NCBI RefSeq assembly: GCF_016802725.1
Contig: NC_052666.1
Location: 25,697,497 to 25,761,496 of the forward strand
From: Solenopsis invicta
Lineage: Eukaryota > Arthropoda > Insecta > Hymenoptera > Formicidae
DNA: 64,000 bases
Reading direction: 5' to 3'
Shown: one piece after another, positions 52,201 through 62,082 of the stretch
Layout: each line of letters starts with the position of its first letter
How positions within the stretch are numbered: position 1 is the first letter of the stretch
The notes under the pieces: generated by a model
What the model saw: the letters and a program-made list of their open reading frames with translations, nothing else
What the model was told of the DNA's origin: nothing
The model's database searches: none
Made by a program: the position numbers and the translations under genes

Positions 52201-55200
52201 TTCCATATTTTTCAGTTTTTCCCTCGATTTTATTTTTCCAGAAAATTAAGAACGCTAATCTTGCTTAACTAAAAAGAAATAATAATAAAAAGATGTAATA
52301 TGAAATAATAATAGAGTAATTTCAATAATAATTTAAAATATATGATTTTTACGTTTTACTTCTAAATTTGTTTAAAAGGACTAGATCCTCTTGCCCCATA
52401 TATTGTGCAAAATCGACCGGAAGAGGGAAGCGCGTGTGTAAACTCTAGAGGGCCGCTTTTCGCACATCCGGGAAAATTAAAGGAGAAGTCGATCCCCCTC
52501 CGTTGCGAGGTTGAGTGGACAGATTGTTATAACACACTGACAAAGCAGAAAGCACAATGATCGCGTGACCGGGCCCTATCAAGCGAGCCCCGCGAGCTTT
52601 TAGAGCGGCAATTTTAGAGCGCGCGCACGCCACACTTTCATTTTCACATTCTCTGTTGGCGTCTAAAACCGTCCCCGAGAATTTCACCGCCGCCCCTCCC
52701 GAAAGCCCGTTAAAACAAGCGATGCGGCACCGTTCTAATTAAAACGGGCGGCGATGACGGGTAGGCAGGGAGAGAGGGGGCGTGGGGGTGCGCGAGATAG
52801 ATGAAAGAGCAAAAGAGCAAAGACAATTTTAACGGGGCGAGAGAGGATGGAGAGGAGGTCAGAGGCCGGCCGTACGCCCACGCTATGAAAGAGAAGACGC
52901 GAACGGGAATCGGGCAGCGCTTGGCGCGTGTGGCTCCCGTTTTGTTTTGCCACGTCCGGAAAAGTAGGGTATCTAAGCGCCGATAAAGAAATCTCCGCCT
53001 CGACGCGCCGCGCCGCTCCGCGCCGCTCCGCGCCGCGCTGCCTCGGTGGACCGTGGACTCTTCTTCTTCTCCTCGGCCACCGTGCAGCTATACGTGCTAA
53101 ACTGACACCATCGTCCCTTGACACCACGCCGGGGATGGCCACGACAATTTACCGGCAGGAAACTCGATTCAGCATCTCGTAGAAAGTGCACAGCGCGTCC
53201 CTGGGTGTACTGAAAAACGTATTATGGTCGTGTTTCTTTTTTTCCGAAAATTTTATTTCGAAAACTTTATTGCAGTAACGTAATGAATATTCAATCGTAT
53301 TTTTACGCAGATACTGTTGTTAACATTGCAAGGGCTACGCAGCACGTAACGATGCTGTTCTCCGCGCGTTTTGCGGAGTACAAACTCTTTGAAAAGTTGA
53401 CGGTAAAAAGTTTCCTCTCCAGTTTACAGTATCTTAAATGAAAGGTTCTTCGTAAAGTGTAAAGTAGCCTGAAACTGCATAGCATAAAGTTTTTAAGATA
53501 TTTAAAAATTAAGCTTTTATAATTCCCGTACGAAGCGTTCATTATCGTAATCGATGTATACGTCCAAACGAAGTGCCTCTTATGCAAACTTCACGAGAAG
53601 TATTCTTTGTTCAATTATTATTATCTTCCGTTTAGAATGTTTAAAAAATTAATAAAAAGTTTGACTCTAAGAGCTGGTTTTACTCTTTAAAATTGCAAAT
53701 ATTTCGCATGTTACGTAAAATTTCGTAAACTGCATTGACGTCAACTTGTGGGATATTAAAAACGATGTCTTGTAGGGGAAAGTTGCTGAATGCGTACCGG
53801 TCTTTTAAAGCGTACCTATCTAATACTTTACATTTTTACTTCATATAAGCATCATTTAATAACAAAAATAAAAAGTAAATAAGAAATAAGCAATATAGAC
53901 AAAAACTTAACCATCCTTGAAGGATCAGCGTGAAGGACGATGTACTATTAACAATCAGCAATCTGTCTTCCTCATTTTCGCGTCCCATTCATTGTGAATT
54001 CGTCGCCGGTGCATTTCACGCACTGATAAGGAATGATAACGAGTACAAAACGGATACACGCGTTGCAGTCCTACGCGTCCCTTGCCGCTCCTTGATATCG
54101 CAAAATGCGGGGGTGAAGCGCACTTCCGGTCTGCCATCGAGCGAACATCGGAATGTATTACGATCTTACGCCTCGCGAAATTATTTCCGCGTAAAATTTG
54201 ACACGTGTAAAATTGTTTGATAGACGCTTTGATTTTTTACGGTCTTATTTATAGAATACATCTTCTTTCTATTAAAATTATTAGCATTTCTCGTAATATT
54301 TTAGTATTAATATATGACCTCACTTGTAATTTTTAATATTATAATAGAGCAGAATACAGTATTGATGAAAGTTATATTACTTTTCTTAGACAAAGTAATC
54401 GAAGTTTTCTCAAGTATTTACTTTAAAGCTTCTGAAATACTTTATATAATAGCAAATAATATATCCAACTATTTCAAGATTCTGGTATTAATAAATATCT
54501 ATTTAATATATTAACAGTGCCGAAAACAATATCGATCAAAGCCACATTAAATATTTTTTTAAAACAAATTTGTAGTCAAGATTTTCTAAAGTATTTGCCT
54601 TAAATAATTCTAGAACGCATACAGCAAATAATTTATCTAATTATTTCAAGCAATTATTTTATTACTAAATTTATTTAATATACATCAGTAGTACCGAATA
54701 TAATATTCTTGATAAAAGCTATATCATTTTTTTAAATAAATTTCAAATCAAGATTACCTAAAATATTTGTGTCTAAAGTTTCTGGAACACGCTGCGCGAT
54801 AGATAAATAATTCTTTCAATTATTTCGAAATCTCTTTTTAAATTGCAGCTCCCAGTTCATTGCCCAAATAAATTATCGTAATTCTCCGAGAAATCCGTTT
54901 TAATTAAAATAAAATATAATATAAAACACAAAAATCATATTGTATATTTTATTCGGTGCGTTTTTTATAAGTAAAATTATGATATAGCAGCTGTCTTCTT
55001 TCTTCTTCGCATGACAGGCTCTAAGTTAATCTTCGCGACCTACTTTCCGGGACTTTTGCGTTCGTTAAAAAATCAGGTCCCTCCGACGAAACTGTCAGAG
55101 ATCAAGCGAGACACACAAAAGCTGGAAGTTGAGAACTGGAAAAGGGAGGATGGGGAGGCACCGCGCGCTGATAACGCACTTCCCATTGACAAGTCGCTCT

Positions 55201-58200
55201 GTGAACCCAACTCGCTCTCGAAACCGGATGTCCGTGATCTCATATTCAGATATCCGCTCTCTCTGCCTATCCTTCCTCCTCGAAATTTCTGCAGTATATA
55301 TTCTAGCACGTCTCCCATGACGCGGTATCCGTTCCTCCATCTCTTCTTTCTCCATCTTCTCCTCCTCCTCCTTCTCCTCCTCCTCCTCCTTCTCCTCCTC
55401 CTCCTCCTCTTTCTCCTGGCCTCCTTTCGCGTCCAGCTTAATCTTACCTGTGCTCAAGAATTTCGGCCTTCGAAATAATCGAAATAACTTCCACAATAAT
55501 TTAATTTCTAAATTAAATCAAGTTAATGGAAAAGCAAATCTGTATACAATATATAAACATTTATAATGAAATATGTATAACGAAATTTTTTTTATATATA
55601 AAATTTGATTGAGATAAAATTTATCTTCTAATATAAATTTAAATGAACGAAACCTAAATCTAGTCATATTGTTATTAATTTATTTGTAAATAATTATATG
55701 ATTTATAATAAAATAAATATTATGGCAGCTAATACAATCAACAATGAAATTAAAGCGTCACCAATTCTTTTATCTCTAAAAATGGGCAAATTTCAAGAGA
55801 GTGTAACTTCGTAAAAATATCTTAATGAAATTTTTCAAAAAGCATTTTACAGCTTAAAATTTCTACTTTTTTAAATCGATACTTTAGTAAATAACTTACT
55901 GATTTTTTTACGCAGTTACACGGATACATAGACATGTGTCAAATCTCAAAATTATTTACGGACTTTGCGAAATTCCACTACGTGAATTAAAAATGCAGCA
56001 TTCAGTTTTTGAAAGCAAAAATAGTCTCTTTTTGCTTCAATATTGAATAACTCGGTGAAAAAGAAAATCACACAACGCTCAACAAAATTAAATGTAAAGA
56101 TTCACGCTTTCGAAAAAAAACTGTAAACCGCATTTAGAAAATTCCCCTGAAGTTACAAACTCTTGAAATTTGTCTATTTTTGAGGGGAGAGAACAGAACG
56201 ATGCTTTAACTTAGCTGTCGAGTGTGCATAATAAAAAAATGTATGTAATGAAATATACATTTGATTATCACTGTTAATAAAATATACCTAAAATATACAT
56301 ATCTTCTCCCTTAAATTTCTCTCTTGTGCGCACACGCGCTTTCGTATTTCTCTTTGTAATGTTGTAGTATGTTAAAATTGCAATCTAACTTTGAGTAATG
56401 GAGAGAGAGAGAGAGAGAGAGCTTCTTTTATACATATGTAGTCTAATATATTGTATCTACGGCAAACAAAAGTGCACTCGAGTTGCGCTTTCAGAATTTT
56501 GATTACTACGTTAGCATGGATAATAAGCCGTGTCAATCTCATGAAGTATCTGGATTTCTTCCTTTCAAGGAAAGGAGAGAGGAAGAACGGTTCCTATGTT
56601 ACGTTCGTTACATCCCATTTACAGATACAATGTCAGATTCGACCATGTCATAGCGGGTTTACCCTTTCGTTCACACGAGACAGCAGCTACCCAATCAATA
56701 CCAGCCTTTAAAAGGCATCCTGTGTCAATTTTGTATCGGGCATGTCCATAAATGGCATCTCCCGTCCACCGCCATGAAAAATGCTCGTCCCTCGACGCCG
56801 CGATATTGACTTATGAATATATTATCTACAATGGATTTTTTCATGAAGTTTTCACTGTGCCACAGAACGAGATTTTCCCCAATCTTTCGTTCGAGCTAAT
56901 AGCATATTACATAATCTGTAACTCATTTACTTTTACAAAATTACGTGAGAAAACATGTAATTGTGGCAATAAAAAAACGCATTTTATTATTATATTGCCG
57001 TGTTATTTTGCAAGATATTGTTTATGATGAACAAAATATTGTTACTTTTATAATGTAGCTTTTGATAATGCAAAAAATGCCACGCAACTTTTTAATTGCT
57101 AATTCTCATTCGGCTGTTGTAACGCTTATAATCGGATACATTTCTTACATCTTACGCAAGAGGTTAACCGATAACGACACCCGTTTTGAACGTCAAGTTA
57201 CGCATGTAATACGCATTTATGCGTAGATGTTTATGCATGATAAGCGCATTGGCGTTCGACTAGTTAAAAAAATTTTATACTGCAATGGTAGCAAAACATT
57301 ATTGCTACATTTTAATGCATCTGCAACTTTATTTGTCCGCATCATGCATTACATCTTGATTTTTTGATCGATGCAATGCTTCCTATACATTTTACATTTT
57401 TCAAATGATTAAACGCACATTTTTCAAAAATTATCTATCAGTTATCAATTTTAAAAACGATTAAACTGGCCTTAAAACGTTTGGCGAAAGAAAACTATAA
57501 TTTCTGAGACATTCAGTGTATTTACAACTAAACTTCATTGTAACGCTATGTATATTTTTATGAATATAATTTATGATTTCATGATCACGTGTAACTTTGC
57601 AGCGCTCACTAGCAAAGTTGTCTGCAATTATAATCTTATAACATAACATCTTATTTTGTTGTTACTTAAATTGGATAACTGATACGAGAATATTGCACAC
57701 GCTTAATAGCGATAAGCAATGTCTGCCCGACGATAAACTTCTAAAAAGCAAAACAGAGAAAGATGTCGGCGCCATCAAAACTTTTTAAGAAACGACAAGA
57801 AAATTATGTCATTAAAACGTGACGTGGTTTAAGTTACAACGCATGATAGTGTATTTTCAAAAATGTCTATAAAATTCATAAACTATACCGTACGCAAAAG
57901 AGCTATCACGCAAGTTCTAGCGTAATAATCTAAATCCGTCATAGTAATCGAAATAACTTCCACAATAATTTAATCTCTGAATTAAACCAAGCTAATTATT
58001 AATCCGAAATAATCACACCTGTCTACAATGCATAAACTATAGTACGCGAAAGAGCTATCACGCAAGTTCTAGCGTAATAATCGAAAGCCGTCACAGTAAT
58101 CGCAATAACTTCCACAATAATTCAATCCCCAAATTAAATCAAGCTAATTAGTAATCCGGAATAATCACACCTATCTACAATATACAAACTTTGATAATAA

Positions 58201-61200
58201 AATGTGTACAACGAAATTTGATTGATGTAAAATTTGATTGAAATAAAATTTGTCTTCTAATATAAATTCATTTGAACGAAAGTAAGTCTAGTCATATCGT
58301 CAAATAAAGTTTTTCATTTTCTGCGAATTTATTGTTCTTCGTTTTAACGAAAAGAATTTAATTTCCAATAGACGCTAACGAAAGCAATAATAATTTTTAA
58401 AGTGAGGTGCAATCATTTTATTATAATGCATTTTACGCAGTGAGAAAAAGATCTAAAGTTTTACTTTATCGTGAAACGATTATACGCAAAATTATCAAGC
58501 ACTAAAATTTTATTTTCTCTTTTCCTACCTTATAAAGCTTAAAGCACCAAATTTTTCTAACTGTGCTTCCTTTAGCGAGCTTTTTCTTTGCGGATTCTCA
58601 TCGAAAGCACCGAACATTTATGCGACGAATACAATGACATCTTTGTAGAAAGACTCACGTAAATTCTTAAACGCACTTTCGACGAATGCAATAAACATGC
58701 TAAAAACTCAAAGAGGAGAAGTAATGACGTAACCGCATGCAACATCCGCGCGAGATGTTCAATGCAAATACGCCGCGAAAAACGACATGTAAAAGCCAAC
58801 GAAAAGCTGTAAAATCCACTTATTTAGCGCCCACTACAAGCGTACCTCTCGCAGGAGAGATTAGCAGAAATACCCTAGTACTTTTTTTGTTTTTTTTGTT
58901 TTTTTTAACCGACTGTTCGCTTTTAAGAAATTGTTCATGCAGCCTTGAATTCGACATTTATTTTACTTATCTATTTTTACATGTGTTTTTTGAACTTGTG
59001 TTTTCTGGGGATAATTTATATTCTCTAATGTCAATTGTTATCTCGTACAAGTTATGTTTTATTTGTTCTGTTTATTGTGCATTTCAAAAGAATACAAATT
59101 CAGAAGTAATAGTAAAAAATTAGAAGTATAAGCGAGACATAAGCGCTCGCGAATTTCTGGCATCATGTTTCACAAACCTATATTTCTCTGGTGTGAAACG
59201 TGTTTATGTTGGATGTTACAAGATGAGAAACGTACGTCCGGGTTGTGTAAACGATGAAGAGAAAATGCTCTGACGCATCGTTAATTAGGCGGGGACGTGC
59301 CCAGATGTATAGTAGTTGCACCACCGCCCTTTAACCAGACTGAATTGAGCGCGGCGAACTCCGGCAGCGATGCACTTACGCGTTTCTGCATACGCGTATT
59401 GTACTTGTGCACGCATTTTCCGGGATTCCGACACCCAGCTGCGAATGCAATCGCGCTACTCGAATCGTAACGGCGAAAACGTCGTAGCGGTGACGCGACT
59501 TGGACAACCTTCCTACGGAATCAAGGATGCAACGCAATCAGATGTGCAATTGCAACGATATGGCTCGTTAGGAAATGTACTTGAGTGCGGTGATGGTCAA
59601 GTTAATTGCAATCGAGCGCGGAGATAATAGAGATCAATCATAAAGGCGCTCGGCGAGTAGTCCGATATTTGAAATTAAAATTGCGCGTGAATATTCGCAG
59701 TGCGTGAAATATTGCTATGTTATGCTATGAGTCGTCGCATTATTTCTTGAAATTTTATTGGATCCTCCGAAATGCAGATTTAATTATTAACCCTTAAACA
59801 TCCCAGATAGCACAGGGAGTTTAAAAAGAATTCAGGCTTATGTCATCAATTCAGAATTTATTTTCAGATGCAAAAAGAATTTCTTTTTAGAAAATTCTTT
59901 TTGCATCTCAAAATGAATTCTTTTCTAATTCTTTTTTTAATCTCTGTGCTATCTGGGATGTCACTTCCGGCGCCAACTATAAACACAACACATGGATCTG
60001 AGAGTCGTCGCACTTTGAGAAATTATAATTTTGATTTCAATCAATATTTTTCAACAAACGTTTTTTTGTTAATGAAAATCAAAATCTCAGAAATGTGACA
60101 GTGTAAATGGCATTGCCGAAAAATGATTTATTGTGAAATTATTAAGGAAAAACCATTAAACGAAAATAAAGATTTGTAAAGAATCCATTTTTTTTTTAAA
60201 TTAAATCATCTTTGCAACAAAAACTTTTAAAGACTTCATGATATAATGTTTTAAAGCTAAAGACTGATACTGTTAAGAAAAAATTATGGCATTATCATTC
60301 CTTTTAAAAAGTAAAATCATGAAATAAGGAAAATATGATGACAAAAAGTTTTACTTCCGTGCCGTTTAAATTCTATAGTTGAGCTCTGAAGCTGATAAAC
60401 GCTGCGATCGATAGTGGAGACTTTTAACTTTTCCTTCCTCCTAACTCGAACTTTCTATCTTATTTCTTCTTCACACAACACACGATCGAAATTTCATAAA
60501 GGGTTTCCCAAATTCACTGATGTGTTTGAAAATTAATATACAAGTATAATTAATTAGTATTATTAGATAATTACCTAACGTTAATTACTGATTACTAATT
60601 ATTAATTATTAATTAACATTGATTTTAAATAGGATGCTAGCAATGTGTATACACATGAATTCGTTGAAAATTGTAAGAAACTGTACATTATTTTCTGTTT
60701 CTTCTGTTTAGGGCGATGACGGTATACAAGGATTTGCGGGAGCCCCAGGACTTTCCGTACGTATATTAACTGCTTCATTACCTTTCAAAAAAATAAATCA
60801 AAACTAGTGTTTTGTCATTTATTTCCTTTTAGTAATTACATATCGCACATATAGACTTTGCTATTTCTATATTACATTATTTCATACACGATGAATTTTA
60901 GGCAACATAAAATTCTAATCGTTTAAAAGAAGAGGTGAACACATAAAGACAGACAAATTTTCCTGATACAGTTTAGTAATTGAAACAATATGTAAAAAAA
61001 ATCTTAATTTAAGAATTCTCTGCCATATCTCCAGGTTTGTTTCTGTATTATAAAATAAAAAGGAAAGATATAAAAAGAAGAGAAATAGATAAGGTTCTCG
61101 CAATTCTGAGCTGAATTTAGGTGAATACTTTAAGCTGAATTTAGCCTTGCTTAGCCAAAGTTTTAGTCTTATTAGCTTTTAAATGCAAAAGAAATTATTC

Positions 61201-62082
61201 AGAGTGACTGTAGCAAGCGTTCCTTAGGGTAATCCTGGCGTACCCGGTGTGGTGGGTCCAGATGGATTGGACGGATGTAACGGAACTGACGGTCGCGCTG
61301 GTGCACCGGGTATACCCGGAGTTTTCGGGCCCCGTGGTCTACCAGGACCTGTAGGCGATTATGGCTTACCGGGAGAGCCTGGTGATGGAGGTATAAATTC
61401 GCTCGGCGTTAAAGGAGTTCGCGGGAAACCTGGTATCGATGGACTGGAGGTAAGAGAGCACCGTATCACATTTAACGTGAAATATACGTTATTCGTTGAG
61501 CTTAAACGTTCAAAATCATATTGATGATGTTACGCCGCCAAAAAATGTCAATATCTCAATATCGATTTTATTCATTTTCACATAATTATTTTATCGAGGA
61601 GAGAATTTACACCGTGCATTCTATTCAAAATTAATTAAATTAAATTAACAGTTATCGCACATGTTATTACGTATTTGTGTGACGCAATTATTGTCTGTAT
61701 TGTATCATTGGCCGTAATTGAATCTCGTTAATAGCATATATCGTCCACTATTTAAGTTTATGAATTTCTCTATATATACATTTGATTTATAAATTAAAAT
61801 ATATATTAACGTTCAACCTACATGTATGATCGAAAATTGTTCATAATTGGAACTAAAATCGATCTCTTTACTTTACATATATATATATTTAAAAATTGTT
61901 TTATTTTGCTTATAAATACATTATTTCTCGTAAAACTATTGCGAATTAATTTTACTATTAAATCCACTACGATTAAATCCAACGATCACCGTCGTTCTAA
62001 AACGCGATCGTGTTTTTAGGGTTATCAAGGACAACAGGGATTCACCGGCGAGATGGGTTATCCAGGAAATACGGGCGACTTT
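17102..62082 (+). CDS. vkg: Collagen IV alpha-2-like chain (viking) gene, first five coding exons (runs off right edge)
   Basis: This gene encodes the partner basement-membrane collagen. Coding exons are 17102-17248, 44278-44463, 60712-60756, 61228-61449 and 62020-62082: 663 nt, 221 residues, all introns phase 0 and GT-AG. The chain starts with a long signal peptide ending near IPIAEA. A short Cys-rich 7S start (CKDSYKCDC) and Gly-X-Y repeats with one interruption follow. No NC1 or stop is present because the gene leaves the window. The viking assignment rests on the head-to-head position beside Col4a1. The CDCKGIKG motif also resembles the 7S of vertebrate alpha-1-type chains, so the subtype is less certain than the family. 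Introns of 27.0 and 16.2 kb make this end far larger than that of its neighbour. Confidence 0.9.
19508..19641. repeat. 134-bp palindrome built on (CATA)n-(TA)n-(TGTA)n
   Basis: ATTTTAACATAGTAATATATA at the left pairs with its reverse complement at the right end. Between them lie nine CATA units, a TA run and eight TGTA units. The symmetry is near perfect, one tetranucleotide unit off. Confidence 0.9.
19638..19739. repeat. 102-bp perfect palindrome abutting the first
   Basis: Two 51-nt arms meet at about 19688/19689 within (TA)n. The left arm contains GTTTCTATCACTCTAATTATT and the right arm is its exact reverse complement. It overlaps the preceding palindrome by four bases. No coding capacity. 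Confidence 0.9.
24261..24268. promoter_or_regulatory. CRE octamer in viking intron 1
   Basis: An isolated perfect TGACGTCA followed by CG. It may be a chance occurrence. Confidence 0.25.
27543..27781. mobile_element. Hairpin MITE with about 110-bp inverted arms and TA ends
   Basis: The whole 239-bp element folds on itself. The left arm CACAGAAAAAAAATTAATAT pairs with the right arm (reverse complement CACAGAAAAAAATTTAGTAT), and pairing continues almost to the centre near 27660. Both ends abut TA, the target duplication of Tc1/mariner-type transposases. Short open frames inside are incidental. Confidence 0.75.
28088..28288. mobile_element. Hairpin MITE, family A copy 1 (TIR CACTGAGA, TA target)
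   Basis: The left end CACTGAGAGAAAAAATT pairs with the right end (reverse complement GACTGAGAAAAAATTTT), flanked by TA at 28086-28087 and 28289-28290. The internal sequence (TTTTAATAAATATTTATTTG, then ATTCACCGATGTAATTTAAC) matches the element at about 62980, so the two are dispersed copies of one family. Confidence 0.75.
29769..29806. repeat. (TTC)n microsatellite
   Basis: About twelve TTC units in viking intron 1. They produce a poly-Phe run in one frame that is not a gene. Confidence 0.9.
33409..33637. mobile_element. Hairpin MITE with TATACTRAAAAAA ends
   Basis: The left end TATACTAAAAAAAAAAACTA and the right end (reverse complement TATACTGAAAAAAAACAATT) pair. Pairing continues through TTTAGTAATAGTAAT against TTTGGTAGTAATGATAAT. 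Length is about 229 bp, with no coding capacity. Confidence 0.65.
33921..34016. repeat. Two tandem 48-bp units, AGGTATAAAACAAGACTCGA plus (TA)n
   Basis: The 20-base unit head and its following TA run are repeated exactly twice. The pattern suggests a recent unequal or slippage duplication anchored by the TA run. Confidence 0.9.
34200..34468. mobile_element. Probable hairpin MITE with CACTGAAAAAA end
   Basis: The right end (reverse complement CACTGAAAAAAAGAGTTTG, then ATCATAATGATC) pairs loosely with the left TTAAAAAAAAAGGTTGATAATAATAATC. The AT-rich interior has several shorter inverted repeats. Boundaries are uncertain. Confidence 0.5.
35067..35282. mobile_element. Hairpin repeat, CACTGACGAAAAA end
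   Basis: The left arm GCTTGATTTAATAAATATG, continuing through TTATTAGTACTATTCAAATAA, pairs almost perfectly with the right arm near 35228-35275. The inner AAGTAAATATTACTTGTTTG forms a second nested hairpin. The CACTGA start links it to family A. Confidence 0.6.
35942..36175. other. Isolated GC-rich island of unknown nature
   Basis: About 235 bp of GC-rich, non-repetitive sequence sits abruptly in very AT-rich intron. The minus strand has a 68-codon open frame rich in Arg and Ser (RLIRRSASTARASV). I do not recognise it as rRNA, tRNA or a protein family. It could be a conserved element, an old insertion or an unannotated exon. Confidence 0.4.
39218..39368. mobile_element. Fold-back MITE, family B copy 2
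   Basis: The copy shares ACTATCAAAATAATTATG, a GGCAGCATTGCTCATGATG core and ACGAATTATTTTGATAATCA with the other copies. The outer arms (AATTTAG...TCTAAATTTT) also pair. It lies directly beside copy 3. Boundaries are approximate. Confidence 0.6.
39408..39646. mobile_element. Fold-back MITE, family B copy 3
   Basis: The termini CACACGGAAAGAAATTTT and (reverse complement) CTGCACGGAAAGAACAATTT pair. The internal core TATCAAAATTTTTGGCAGCATT...ACGTAATTATTTTGATAGTCA is the family B core. Length is about 239 bp, close to copy 1. Confidence 0.65.
42350..42560. mobile_element. Fold-back MITE, family B copy 4
   Basis: The core ATCAAAATAATTATGGAGGA, then CTCAAGTTGGTTACTAGAA, closely matches copy 1. GCAGCATTGCTTAT matches copies 2 and 3. 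The ATAATTATTTTG arm is duplicated locally, with two consecutive copies near 42475-42505. Confidence 0.65.
43125..43255. repeat. Compound microsatellite (TA)n-(GCGT)n-(GT)n
   Basis: A TA run (about 43128-43165) is followed by GCGT units and about 33 GT dinucleotides up to about 43246, in viking intron 1. Confidence 0.95.
43709..43749. repeat. Short tandem TTACGC/TTACACGC repeat
   Basis: Five TTACG units spaced 6 to 8 bases apart (ACTTACGCTTACGCTTACAC, then GCTTACGTTTACACGCTTACG). Confidence 0.8.
44278..44463 (+). CDS. vkg: viking coding exon 2 (7S cysteines and first Gly-X-Y)
   Basis: The exon encodes 62 residues in phase 0: ICKDSYKCDCK, then seventeen perfect Gly-X-Y triplets from GIKGHQGFPG to GATGEKGYR. 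The three cysteines before the helix belong to the 7S tetramerisation region; human alpha-1 has a similar KCDCHGVKG. Joining to exon 3 gives GYRGDDG, an RGD across the splice junction. Confidence 0.92.
48391..48797. repeat. 25-bp perfect direct repeats flanking a 357-bp segment
   Basis: A 25-mer beginning AAACTTGATCTTCATTCG and ending GTGTCA occurs at 48391-48415 and again at 48773-48797. The enclosed 357 bp are AT-richer, with no recognisable ends or poly-A tail. Confidence 0.8.
49028..49060. repeat. (CTT)n/(CTC)n microsatellite
   Basis: A short pyrimidine triplet run inside the GC-rich island that also carries the first CRE octamer of viking intron 2. Confidence 0.85.
49170..49206. promoter_or_regulatory. 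CRE-containing block, copy 1
   Basis: A perfect TGACGTCA (49171-49178) begins a block continuing CGATCCTTTCTGGTCGGCC that recurs at 51067 with few changes. TGACGTCA is the canonical CREB/ATF palindrome. Its activity here is unknown. Confidence 0.55.
50259..50266. promoter_or_regulatory. CRE octamer
   Basis: A perfect TGACGTCA followed by TGATCTCTTTCAGTCCAGCA, which loosely resembles the two longer CRE blocks. Confidence 0.45.
51066..51102. promoter_or_regulatory. CRE-containing block, copy 2
   Basis: A perfect TGACGTCA (51067-51074), then TGGTCCTTTCTGGCCGGCCG and AGGGAGA. It differs from copy 1 at three substitutions and one inserted base over about 35 bp. Confidence 0.55.
53736..53743. promoter_or_regulatory. 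CRE octamer
   Basis: A perfect TGACGTCA in AT-rich context, the fourth within 4.6 kb of viking intron 2. Confidence 0.35.
55349..55422. repeat. (CTC)n/(CTT)n pyrimidine tract
   Basis: CTC and CTT triplets run almost uninterrupted for about 70 bp in viking intron 2. Poly-Leu and poly-Glu frames here are artefacts. Confidence 0.9.
55481..55675. repeat. Dispersed repeat, copy related to 58096-58300
   Basis: The stretch opens with AATCGAAATAACTTCCACAA, contains AAAATTTGATTGAGATAAAA and ends with CTAGTCATATTGTTA. The same blocks occur in the same order at about 58096-58300. The two copies are about 2.6 kb apart in the same orientation. Confidence 0.75.
56400..56422. repeat. (GA)n microsatellite
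   Basis: About eleven GA units in viking intron 2. Confidence 0.9.
57877..58190. repeat. Two tandem 152-bp units
   Basis: AGCTATCACGCAAGTTCTAG occurs at 57901 and 58053, with matching flanks (CATAAACTATA before; ATAACTTCCACAATAATT and AATAATCACACCT after). The units differ at scattered positions, so this duplication is not recent. Confidence 0.85.
58191..58310. repeat. 3' part of dispersed repeat related to 55481-55675
   Basis: AAATTTGATTGAAATAAAAT, then TTGTCTTCTAATATAAAT, GAACGAAA and CTAGTCATAT parallel the end of the copy at 55.5 kb. It directly follows the second 152-bp tandem unit. Confidence 0.7.
59798..59961. mobile_element. Fold-back element with ACATCCCAGATAGCACAG ends
   Basis: An 18-bp perfect terminal inverted repeat (ACATCCCAGATAGCACAG) bounds 164 bp. 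The interior also pairs: GATGCAAAAAGAATTTC against GAAAATTCTTTTTGCATC, and AAAGAATTC against GAATTCTTTT. It looks like a small non-autonomous element, but no target duplication is clear. Confidence 0.65.
60712..60756 (+). CDS. vkg: viking coding exon 3 (45-nt Gly-X-Y exon)
   Basis: Five perfect triplets, GDDGIQGFAGAPGLS, in 45 nt, both introns phase 0. The acceptor has a good pyrimidine tract (TTTCTTCTGTTTAG) and the donor is GTACGT. The exon is too short to appear as an ORF. Confidence 0.9.
60757..61227 (+). other. vkg: viking intron 3
   Basis: A 471-bp, AT-rich, phase-0 intron. No feature was seen beyond its splice sites. Confidence 0.8.
61228..61449 (+). CDS. vkg: viking coding exon 4 (Gly-X-Y with CNGTD motif)
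   Basis: The exon encodes 74 residues: 24 triplets plus a two-residue break at GINSLGVKG. GLDGCNGTDGRAG matches the Cys plus sequon motif that marks the end of the 7S region in collagen IV chains, also present in the minus-strand gene. Phase 0, acceptor TCCTTAG, donor GTAAGA. Confidence 0.94.
61450..62019 (+). other. vkg: viking intron 4
   Basis: A 570-bp, AT-rich, phase-0 intron. No feature was seen beyond its splice sites. Confidence 0.8.
62020..62082 (+). CDS. vkg: viking coding exon 5 (Gly-X-Y)
   Basis: Seven perfect triplets (GYQGQQGFTGEMG to GNTGDF) in 63 nt, phase 0. The acceptor is TGTTTTTAG and the donor GTAAGT. This is the last viking exon I can see. Confidence 0.92.

Larger units (their letters stand above)
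44464..60711 (+). other. vkg: viking intron 2 (16.2 kb)
   Basis: The donor is GTAAGA and the acceptor TTCTGTTTAG, phase 0. GC-rich islands lie near 46.0-46.4, 48.1-48.3, 48.8-49.6, 50.9-51.6, 52.4-53.2 and 59.2-59.7 kb. Four perfect TGACGTCA octamers fall between 49.1 and 53.8 kb. A 25-bp direct repeat flanks 48416-48772. Tandem and dispersed repeats are at 55.5 and 57.9-58.3 kb. A CTC-triplet pyrimidine tract is at about 55349-55422. No nested gene was recognised. Confidence 0.7.

Noticed and set aside
58737..59123. 128-codon plus-strand open frame with a Phe/Leu-rich middle
   Set aside because: The hydrophobic run comes from a T-rich (TTTTTTTG)n stretch, and no domain or conserved start is visible.
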